Below, in pieces: positions 34,416-40,129 of a stretch of 40,129 nt of DNA (positions are counted from its first letter, which is position 1; the number at the start of each line of letters is the position of its first letter). The translations under genes and the position numbers were made by a program. The DNA lies in assembly GCF_018614775.1 (NCBI RefSeq), contig NZ_JAGGOF010000049.1, positions 1 to 40,129 of the forward strand, in the 5' to 3' direction. The DNA comes from Pseudomonas fluorescens (GTDB lineage Bacteria > Pseudomonadota > Gammaproteobacteria > Pseudomonadales > Pseudomonadaceae). The notes beneath the pieces are model-generated. The model did not search any database, was not told where the DNA came from, and was given only the letters and a program-made list of their open reading frames with translations.

Positions 34416-34433
34416 ATCGCGAGCAAGTCCCAC
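34416..34433. repeat. single degenerate REP unit
   Basis: ATCGCGAGCAAGTCCCAC matches the right arm of the local REP with an internal deletion (CCCGCT missing). The inverted partner is not clear. Located downstream of phaG. Confidence 0.5.
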
Positions 34434-34467
34434 AACCTTGGACGAGACTTGCCCGCGAGGACGTGTT

Positions 34468-35352
34468 TCAGATTGCCAGTGCATGGTAGTCCTGCACGTA
34501 GCTGTAGCGCGGACGGCTTTCGTGGTGTGACGGGGTGAGGAAGCTCATCAAGGCGTTGCGGCTGTCTCGGCAAGCGGCCTTGTGTTCCATGTCCAGGAAG
34601 TGCCCGGTGGCTTGCAACGTGCTGAAGGTGCTGTGTTGGACGTGATTGGCGAAGAGCCTGGCGTCGTCGGCCGAGGTGTATTCGTCCCATTCGCCGTTCA
34701 GGAACAGCACCGGCACGTTGATTTTTTTCGCCGCGTTGACGTAGCACTGCTGGTCGCTGTGGAGCACGTCGGTGATGTGGAAGTGCATCTGCCCGTATTC
34801 GTGTTCGGCCAGGCTGCTGACGTGGCGGTAGTTGAAACGCTTGAACAGCGGCGGCAAATGCTTGCCGATCGTGCTGTTGACCAGATGTCCGACACGGTCG
34901 CCATCCAGGCTGCCCAGATAGTCCACACCGCGTTCCAGATAGTCGCGCATCGGTGCATTGAGCACCGGTGAAAACGAGCTGATCACCGCTTTTTCGATCC
35001 GCCGTGGGCGCTGGGCGAGGGCGGTCAACGTGGCGGCGCCGCCCCAGGAAAACGACAGCACATGCTCGGCGGCGAAGTGATCGATCAGTTCCAGGAGAAT
35101 CTGCCCTTCGATCTCCTTCGTCAGCATTTTCTCGTGCAGGTTGTGGGCTTTGGACTTGCCCGCGTAGGGCTGGTCGTACAGCACGACGTTGAATTGCGGA
35201 TGGAGGTTCTTGACGGTCTGTGCAAACGACGCAGTGGTGGCCATTGAGCCGTTGACCATGATGATGGTCTTTTGTGCGGCGTCTGCGCGATAGAACTCCG
35301 TGTAAACCCGATACTGACCCTGTATATCCAGCACAGCGATTTCTGGCCTCAT
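34468..35352 (-). CDS. phaG: PhaG: 3-hydroxyacyl-ACP thioesterase / transacylase for PHA synthesis
   Basis: A 294-residue alpha/beta hydrolase that matches Pseudomonas PhaG along its whole length, starting MRPEIAVLDIQGQYRVYTEF. PhaG diverts 3-hydroxyacyl-ACP from fatty acid synthesis toward medium-chain polyhydroxyalkanoate when cells grow on sugars. Visible sites: nucleophile in SFSWGGAAT, an acid in GEWDEYTS, and the final His in TGHFLDMEHK. It is also homologous to RhlA, but the length and the N-terminus favour PhaG. Start at 35352 has AGGAG 9 bases upstream. Transcribed alone, probably from a promoter in the 307-base gap upstream. Confidence 0.92.
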   Translation of the reverse strand: MRPEIAVLDIQGQYRVYTEFYRADAAQKTIIMVNGSMATTASFAQTVKNLHPQFNVVLYDQPYAGKSKAHNLHEKMLTKEIEGQILLELIDHFAAEHVLSFSWGGAATLTALAQRPRRIEKAVISSFSPVLNAPMRDYLERGVDYLGSLDGDRVGHLVNSTIGKHLPPLFKRFNYRHVSSLAEHEYGQMHFHITDVLHSDQQCYVNAAKKINVPVLFLNGEWDEYTSADDARLFANHVQHSTFSTLQATGHFLDMEHKAACRDSRNALMSFLTPSHHESRPRYSYVQDYHALAI

Positions 35353-35659
35353 GTCATAAGACTCCTGGCAAGCGGGTATGCGCGCAACGAGAGTGCACGG
35401 GCAATGTGACAGGTAGGCATACGCCTGGAAGATAAGGCCCATGTCGATCCGCAAAGCGGTCGGCGGGTGTTGTTATGGCGGGCAGTTTGCCAGTGGGTTG
35501 CAACGGAACCTGAGGGTTCTGGTCGGCAAAAAGTTTCTTGGAAGTATGGGGTGACTCATCGGTCACATTTCGGCCGACGGTTTGATTCAAGCAGGGGGGC
35601 GAGCGTTGCGCAAGTGCCGTTTGGAAATTGTTCGACACTTCTGCCCAGCGGTCACGGGT
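35353..35659. promoter_or_regulatory. intergenic region upstream of phaG
   Basis: 307 bases that must hold the phaG promoter and the end of the rsuA-type transcript. An inverted repeat GTGAC-N6-GTCAC is seen at 35551-35566. No convincing -10/-35 pair or perfect sigma-54 site could be assigned. Confidence 0.4.
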
Positions 35660-36352
35660 TCAGATCAGGTGGATTTCATCAAGGCTCAAGGCGCGGTATT
35701 GGCCTGGTGCAAGGTTGGCGTCCAGTGTCAGCGGGCCCATGCGCTCGCGATGCAGGCGCAACACCTTGTTATTGAAGTGGCCGAACATGCGTTTGACCTG
35801 GTGATAACGGCCCTCGACGATGCTCAAACGCGCCGACGTTGGGCTCAGCAACGTCAGCGCCGCCGGTTGGGTCGTGAGGTCTTCGAAGGCGAAGTACAGG
35901 CCCCGGGCGAAGGTGTCGGCGTACTCGGTGGTGATGGTTTGTTCGGTTTCGACGTAATAGACCTTCGGCAGTTTGGTCTGCGGCTGGGTCAGGCGTCGCG
36001 ACCAGCTGCCGTCATTGGTGATCAGCATCAAGCCGGTGGTATTGAAGTCCAGGCGCCCGGCGATGTGCAGGTCGTCCTTGTCCGGCACGTCGAGCAAATC
36101 CAGCACGGTAGGGTGTTGTAAGTCGCGAGTTGCGCTGACGCAGCCGGGCGGTTTGTGCAGCATGAAGTAGCGTGGCGGACGGCCCGCTTGCAACAATTCG
36201 TCGTCGACCTCAACACGGCTGAATTCGCGCACCGGGGCATGCGGGTCGGTGACGGTCTGGCCGTCGATCCGCACCCGACGTTCCACCAGCAACAGACGGA
36301 CCTGTTGGCGATTGAAACGGGGCAGGTTACTGAGGAAACGGTCAACGCGCAT
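35660..36352 (-). CDS. rsuA: 16S rRNA pseudouridine synthase, RsuA family
   Basis: A 230-residue pseudouridine synthase. The N-terminal S4 RNA-binding domain (about residues 1-55) begins MRVDRFLSNLPRFNRQQVRLLL, and the catalytic domain has the Asp-containing motif AGRLDFNTTGLMLITNDG. Near the C-terminus is the family pattern EGRYHQVKRMFGHFNNKVLRLHR. RsuA makes pseudouridine 516 in 16S rRNA. The RluE/RluB relatives act on 23S rRNA, but the overall length and pattern favour RsuA. The start at 36352 opens the S4 domain; upstream frame extension has no family match. Confidence 0.88.
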   Translation of the reverse strand: MRVDRFLSNLPRFNRQQVRLLLVERRVRIDGQTVTDPHAPVREFSRVEVDDELLQAGRPPRYFMLHKPPGCVSATRDLQHPTVLDLLDVPDKDDLHIAGRLDFNTTGLMLITNDGSWSRRLTQPQTKLPKVYYVETEQTITTEYADTFARGLYFAFEDLTTQPAALTLLSPTSARLSIVEGRYHQVKRMFGHFNNKVLRLHRERMGPLTLDANLAPGQYRALSLDEIHLI

Positions 36353-36387
36353 GGGCAGTTCAGGCGAGTGGGCAGAGGGCGCGCATC

Positions 36388-36606
36388 TTACTTGATCGGC
36401 CGGGGCTTGGCATGCAACTGGACCTCGACTTGCGCACAGCGTGGGCACAGGCAGGACTGATCCCGCAAGTCTGCCGGCAATGCCTCAAGTACGGCTGGGT
36501 CAATGCTCACACTGAAACACCAGCAGGCCCGGTCGTCGGTTCTCGGGTCGGCCAGGGAGCAGTCGTTCGCGCCCCCGCAGGCGGGGCAAAGGTCGGGTTT
36601 ATTCAT
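36388..36606 (-). CDS. cysteine-rich CWC family protein
   Basis: A 72-residue protein of the cysteine-rich CWC family. It has seven Cys residues: CPACGGANDC near the start, the family-defining CWC in DRACWCFSVSIDP, and SCLCPRC near the end. They likely form zinc-binding knuckles. Function unknown. The ATG at 36606 overlaps the end of the upstream GGDEF-type gene by 8 bases, so the two are cotranscribed and probably coupled. It ends 35 bases before the rsuA start. Confidence 0.87.
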   Translation of the reverse strand: MNKPDLCPACGGANDCSLADPRTDDRACWCFSVSIDPAVLEALPADLRDQSCLCPRCAQVEVQLHAKPRPIK

Positions 36607-37345
36607 AACTGGAGTGAGGCATTTCCACGCAGGTCCGGTTGCACCCGGTCTGCCGGGCGCGGTGCAGCGCATGATCGGTCCGAGACAGCAGACTGTGCAA
36701 GGTGTCTTCGTCTTGCACCGTGGTGAGGCCGATGCTGACCGTGACCAGCAATTGTTTGCCACTGCAGAAATAGCGCTGCTTCTCGATGTGCTGACGAATT
36801 TTCTCGGCGATCTTCAGACCGGTCTGTCCGTCAGTGTCCTTGAGCAGTACGGCAAAGGCTTCGGCACTCCAGCGACACACAATGTCCGAATGCCGCAGGC
36901 TTTGTGTCAAGTCCCGCGAGAACCCGGACAGCAGTTGGTCGCTGGCGATGTGACCGTGGGTACTGTCCAGTCGCTTGAAATCGTCCAGTTCCAGCAACAG
37001 CGCGGTCAAGGGCCTGGGCTCGCGTTGGGCTTCGTGCAGGGCCTGCACAGCCAACAGGTTGAAGCCACGGCGGTTAGGCAGCTCGGTCAGGCTGTCGAGG
37101 GTCGTCTGGGCGTCGAGGCGGCGTTGGTAGTTGTTGATCAGCCGGTAGAGAAGCGCCAGTACGGTCAGCGTCACGAGCAGACCGATCAGCAGGTTCAGGT
37201 ACAACGTTTTGAGCGTGGTGTCCCGAACCGGGGGCGGGACGGCGTAGTGGCCCGTCAATGAAATGATCAGGAACCCTGTACCCACCAGCCCTCCTGCGAT
37301 CAGGAGTGGCCGACGCTGGGAATACAACGGCGAACGGAGCGACAT
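36599..37345 (-). CDS. membrane-bound degenerate GGDEF-domain protein
   Basis: A 248-residue protein with two transmembrane segments (about residues 14-31 and 47-68) and a C-terminal GGDEF domain (about 80-240; LDSLTELPNRRGFNLLAV, then LLLELDDFKRLDSTHG). The catalytic motif is replaced by SAEAF (160-164), with Gly-Gly-Asp lost, so cyclase activity is unlikely. The inhibitory I-site RxxD (RHSD, 151-154) remains exactly five residues upstream. It may act as a c-di-GMP-binding receptor. The loop between the helices is short (about 15 residues), so ligand sensing in the periplasm is limited. Confidence 0.88.
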   Translation of the reverse strand: MSLRSPLYSQRRPLLIAGGLVGTGFLIISLTGHYAVPPPVRDTTLKTLYLNLLIGLLVTLTVLALLYRLINNYQRRLDAQTTLDSLTELPNRRGFNLLAVQALHEAQREPRPLTALLLELDDFKRLDSTHGHIASDQLLSGFSRDLTQSLRHSDIVCRWSAEAFAVLLKDTDGQTGLKIAEKIRQHIEKQRYFCSGKQLLVTVSIGLTTVQDEDTLHSLLSRTDHALHRARQTGCNRTCVEMPHSSYE

Positions 37346-37561
37346 GGCGATTCCCTTGGCGAAGACCCAATGCAGTCAGTTTAGTGGCCTCGTAGGAAAA
37401 GGTGCCTGGATTTGTATGTGGATAGACCCGTGGCGGGAATGCCAGGTCGCTTTGTGCGGGGGAGGGGCAAAGGGCTACATGTTTCTAGTTGTTGCCATAT
37501 CGCACCAGATTCCGATTTTGCTGTCTGAATATTCGACAGTCACCCAAAGCTGGCTGCCGCC

Positions 37562-37578
37562 CATCAGCGTCGCTGATG
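37562..37578. promoter_or_regulatory. perfect palindrome upstream of the Tyr-rich lipoprotein
   Basis: CATCAGCG-T-CGCTGATG, an 8-bp perfect inverted repeat around one base, 28 bases before the start codon at 37607. It could be an operator or an mRNA hairpin near the ribosome binding site; no regulator is assigned. Confidence 0.4.
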
Positions 37579-37606
37579 TGGCCCATTCGCGGTCCAGGAG
37601 GCCGCC

Positions 37607-37996
37607 ATGTATCGACGACTGCTGCTCCTTGCGTTTCTCGGTTTGACTCTTTCGGCCTGCACGCCTTATTACGACGCAGACTCAAGCTACTACCGTTCCG
37701 ATGTGTACACCTCACCGGCACCGATCTATTACGGTGGCGGGAGTTATTACTCGGCCCCGCGTGGCTATTACGCCCCGCGGTATTACCAATCGGCGCCGCG
37801 CTATTACTCGGCACCGCGTTACTATCAACAAGGCCCGCGCTATTACTCGCCACCGCGAGCAGCGTATCGGTTTTATCCAAACCGGGGCGGCTGGGACGGC
37901 CACGACCGGGGCGGTTGGAATGACGACCGGGGCGGTCGAGGCGGGCGTGATCATCGAGGGCGCGGCGATCATGACGGCAGGGGCAGCCACCGCTGA
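37607..37996 (+). CDS. Tyr/Arg/Gly-rich repetitive lipoprotein
   Basis: A 129-residue lipoprotein, lipobox LTLSAC with acylated Cys18. The mature part is low-complexity. Residues about 40-85 consist of imperfect repeats of the type APRYY or GPRYYS. The C-terminal 40 residues are rich in Gly, Asp, Arg and His (motifs RGGWDGHDRGGWNDDRGG). No known domain. It may be a disordered surface or envelope protein; the repeats could contract and expand between strains. AGGAGG precedes the start and a strong terminator follows. Confidence 0.78.
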   Translation: MYRRLLLLAFLGLTLSACTPYYDADSSYYRSDVYTSPAPIYYGGGSYYSAPRGYYAPRYYQSAPRYYSAPRYYQQGPRYYSPPRAAYRFYPNRGGWDGHDRGGWNDDRGGRGGRDHRGRGDHDGRGSHR

Positions 37997-38008
37997 TCCG
38001 CGGGCAGT

Positions 38009-38039
38009 AAAAAAGCGGCGCATCGAGCGCCGCTTTTTT
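38009..38039. terminator. Rho-independent terminator after the Tyr-rich lipoprotein gene
   Basis: Stem AAAAAAGCGGCGC / GCGCCGCTTTTTT, 13 bp with an ATCGA loop. A- and T-tracts on both sides make it usable in both directions. It begins 13 bases after the stop codon. Confidence 0.93.
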
Positions 38040-38053
38040 GTGCCTGTTGTCCT

Positions 38054-38141
38054 GTGTGAGCGGGCTTGCTCGCGAAGGCGGCGTGTCAGCTTGCGATGAT
38101 GTTGGGTGTGCCGGCCCTTTCGCGAGCAAGCCCGCTCCCTC
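38054..38141. repeat. REP pair (inverted, GCGGGCTTGC subtype)
   Basis: Left arm GTGTGAGCGGGCTTGCTCGC and right arm GAGCAAGCCCGCTCCCTC, each with one change from the standard outer end. Between the terminator and the end of the enoyl-CoA hydratase-type gene. Confidence 0.9.
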
Positions 38142-38158
38142 AGGGGCCGATTCGGCGT

Positions 38159-39271
38159 TCACTCATTGGACAAGTCCGCCAACGGATGCCGACCTTCCCA
38201 GGCCTTGTGAAAATGCGCCTCCACCACGGCTTCGGGCACATGATTGATGTCCGGCCAGTGCCAATGGGGCTGGTGGTCCTTGTCGATCAGCCGGGCCCGC
38301 ACGCCCTCGCTGAACTCCGGATGGCGGCAGCAGTTGAGGCTCAGGGTGTATTCCATCCGGAACACACCGGCCAATGACAAGTGCCGCGCACGGGCTATCT
38401 GTTCCCAGACCAGATGAGCGGTCAGGGGAGAGCCTTCGGTCATGGTCCTGGCTGCCCGGGCGATCAGCGGGTCCTGGTGGTCCACCAGCAGGCTCAACGA
38501 TTTCCAGGCGCAGCGCACGTCGCTGACATCCAGCCATTCGTCGATTTTCTGCCGACGCGGCAGCCATTGGGCTTCAGGCAGTCGGGCGGCGGCTTCCTGC
38601 TGCAAGGCCTTGAGCAGGCTGTTGAGCTGCATCTCGGTCTGTTCCTGCCAGTTGAGTTGCAGCAAGCCTTCGATCAGGTCGTCCTGCTGTTCGTCCAGCA
38701 GAAAGCGGTCGGCCAGGCCCAGGTCGATGGCGTCCCGGGCGTTCATGTGAGCACCGGTCAGGCCGAGAAACAGACCGAGCTTGCCGGGCAGGCGCGACAG
38801 GAACCAACTGGCGCCAACGTCCGGGTACAGGCCGATGCTGATTTCCGGCATGGCCAGGCGACTGCTCGGGGTGACGATGCGCGTGCTCGCGCCTTGCAAC
38901 AGCCCCATGCCGCCGCCCAGGACATAACCGTGACCCCAGCACAGCAACGGCTTGGGGTAAGTGTGCAGGTTGAAGTCCAGGCGGTATTCCGCTGCGAAGA
39001 ATTGCGCGGCCAGGGGCGGCACCTCACCGGGATTGGCGCGGCACGCCTCCACCAGACTGCGGACTTCACCGCCGGCGCAGAAGGCCTTGGCGCCGTTGCC
39101 ACGCAATAACACACAGGCGATTTGCGGTTCTCTGGCCCAGGCGTCGAGACGGTCGCGCAGTGCATTGATCATCGGCAGGGACAGGGCGTTCAGGGATTTT
39201 TCGGCATCCAGGGTGGCGACGCCGATGCGGGCCCCTGTGATGCCCGTCAGTTCTTCGAAGTGCAGATTCAT
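38159..39271 (-). CDS. 3-hydroxyisobutyryl-CoA hydrolase-type enoyl-CoA hydratase/isomerase family protein
   Basis: A 370-residue crotonase-family protein. The N-terminus has EKSLNALSLPMINALRDRL and the oxyanion hole is formed by AFCAGGEVRSLVEA and GYVLGGGMGLLQGAS. The acidic motif AMPEISIGLYPDVGASWFLSRLPG, with Glu and Asp, is characteristic of 3-hydroxyisobutyryl-CoA hydrolase, a valine degradation enzyme. The extra C-terminal region (about 230-370) distinguishes it from ordinary 260-residue hydratases. No other valine-pathway gene is in the window, so the exact substrate is inferred. GAGG lies just before the start. Confidence 0.87.
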   Translation of the reverse strand: MNLHFEELTGITGARIGVATLDAEKSLNALSLPMINALRDRLDAWAREPQIACVLLRGNGAKAFCAGGEVRSLVEACRANPGEVPPLAAQFFAAEYRLDFNLHTYPKPLLCWGHGYVLGGGMGLLQGASTRIVTPSSRLAMPEISIGLYPDVGASWFLSRLPGKLGLFLGLTGAHMNARDAIDLGLADRFLLDEQQDDLIEGLLQLNWQEQTEMQLNSLLKALQQEAAARLPEAQWLPRRQKIDEWLDVSDVRCAWKSLSLLVDHQDPLIARAARTMTEGSPLTAHLVWEQIARARHLSLAGVFRMEYTLSLNCCRHPEFSEGVRARLIDKDHQPHWHWPDINHVPEAVVEAHFHKAWEGRHPLADLSNE

Positions 39272-39402
39272 CGAGACCTCGATCCGGAATTTGAATGTTC
39301 AGTATGACCGCTGCGTGGGAAAGTGCCGGTTCTGTGTCAGATCAATTGACAAGCCATGTAGGCTTTCCTAGGGTGCGCCCATTGTTTATACCGGGTGCAA
39401 CC

Positions 39403-40095
39403 ATGACTGCTGATGACCGTATCAAACTCGAACCCAGCTGGAAGCAGGCACTGCGTGCCGAGTTCGACCAGCCCTACATGGCAGAGTTGCGCGAATTCCT
39501 GCGTCAGGAGTACGCCGCCGGCAAGGAGATCTACCCACCGGCATCGCTGATTTTCAACGCCCTCAACTCCACGCCGCTGGACAAGGTCAAGGTGGTGATC
39601 CTCGGCCAGGACCCTTACCACGGTCCGGGCCAGGCCCATGGTTTGTGCTTTTCGGTGCAGCCTGGCGTGCCGACGCCGCCGTCGCTGGTGAACATCTACA
39701 AGGAATTGAAACGCGACCTGAACATCGACATTCCCAACCACGGCTATCTGCAAAGCTGGGCCGACCAGGGCGTGTTGCTGCTCAACACCACCATGACCGT
39801 CGAGCGCGCCAACGCCAACTCCCATGCGGGCAAAGGTTGGCAGCACTTTACCGACCGGGTCATCGAAGTGGTCAGCGCGCACCAGCCCCACTTGGTGTTC
39901 CTGCTGTGGGGCGCCCATGCCCAGAGCAAGCAGAAACTGATCGACGCCACCAAGCACCTGGTGCTGACCTCGGTCCACCCATCGCCGCTGTCGGCGTATC
40001 GGGGCTTTTTGGGATGCGGGCATTTCAGCCGGACCAACAAGTTTCTCGAGCAGCAGGGCGAGGCGCCGATCGATTGGCGGTTGCCGCCGGTTTGA
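39403..40095 (+). CDS. ung: uracil-DNA glycosylase
   Basis: A 230-residue family 1 uracil-DNA glycosylase that excises uracil from DNA in base excision repair. The water-activating motif is [18 protein letters not shown], the minor-groove loop is [13 protein letters not shown], and other typical segments are [23 protein letters not shown] and [14 protein letters not shown]. Length matches the E. coli enzyme. ATG at 39403 is preferred over an upstream frame extension, which has no family similarity; the ribosome binding site is weak. Monocistronic, divergent from the hydrolase gene. Confidence 0.96.
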   Translation: MTADDRIKLEPSWKQALRAEFDQPYMAELREFLRQEYAAGKEIYPPASLIFNALNSTPLDKVKVVILGQDPYHGPGQAHGLCFSVQPGVPTPPSLVNIYKELKRDLNIDIPNHGYLQSWADQGVLLLNTTMTVERANANSHAGKGWQHFTDRVIEVVSAHQPHLVFLLWGAHAQSKQKLIDATKHLVLTSVHPSPLSAYRGFLGCGHFSRTNKFLEQQGEAPIDWRLPPV

Positions 40096-40117
40096 GTGTG
40101 CAACCCTGGAGGGCCCC

Positions 40118-40129
40118 ATCGCGAGCAGG
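40118..40129. repeat. REP unit cut by the window end
   Basis: ATCGCGAGCAGG at the last bases matches the inner part of the local REP unit and continues beyond the window. Confidence 0.6.

Noticed and set aside
35360..35395. GTGCAC-N5-TTGC on the minus strand near the phaG start, resembling a sigma-54 -24/-12 element
   Set aside because: The invariant GG of the -24 box is TG, and the site is only about 25 bases from the start codon.
1..40129. CRISPR arrays, prophage modules, insertion sequences
   Set aside because: No regularly spaced direct repeats, phage structural genes or transposase frames were found; the only repeats are REP units.

Overview
The window looks like a core-chromosome segment from the Pseudomonas fluorescens group. 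The evidence is the high GC content, GTGGGAGCGAGC-type REP palindromes, an EmhABC/TtgABC-type efflux operon with its TtgR-like operator, phaG, and an arsR-MFS-xenB / acpH / olsB-olsA gene order that I recall also from P. aeruginosa. I see no phage genes, insertion sequences, CRISPR array or replication origin.

Layout. 1-620: a DUF6124-type small protein with a structured leader. 620-7370: the tripartite RND efflux operon emhABC (minus) with its divergent TetR repressor emhR. 7500-8350: an AT-rich island with one unrecognised secreted protein. 8350-10920: arsR, an MFS exporter and xenB, probably an electrophile/xenobiotic response operon. 11080-13330: acpH, then olsB-olsA for ornithine lipids. 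13550-16870: four plus-strand envelope genes (serine hydrolase, small anchored protein, YceI, cardiolipin synthase ClsB). 17015-19310: periplasmic beta-glucosidase BglX. 19560-21710: lemA and two TPM-domain genes. 21930-25020: a methyltransferase, a DJ-1/PfpI protein and a DUF4917 protein with SIR2-like motifs. 25160-28770: iron-containing alcohol dehydrogenase, then an alpha-oxoamine synthase (CqsA/LqsA-like) in operon with an MFS exporter. 28770-30600: a possibly structured leader and a PAS-GAF-GGDEF cyclase. 30720-33000: a stress-type cluster (DUF4142 protein, YghA-like SDR, frameshifted low-affinity iron permease, tiny lipoprotein). 33130-33830: hicAB toxin-antitoxin with a visible promoter and operator. 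34148-34221: tRNA-Gly(CCC). 34470-36350: phaG and an RsuA-family pseudouridine synthase. 36390-37350: a CWC zinc-binding-like protein and a degenerate GGDEF protein. 37600-40129: a Tyr-rich lipoprotein, a 3-hydroxyisobutyryl-CoA hydrolase-type enzyme, and ung.

Points most worth a second look: an orphan CqsA-like synthase paired with an exporter and no visible sensor kinase; DUF4917 carrying the SIR2 Asn/His motifs; an iron permease whose well-supported start is out of frame with the rest of the gene at a GAAAAAC run; a possible pseudoknot or alternative hairpin upstream of the diguanylate cyclase; a GGDEF protein with SAEAF in the active site but an intact RxxD inhibitory site; and seven REP pairs, one of which ends directly against the ribosome binding site of a TPM gene.
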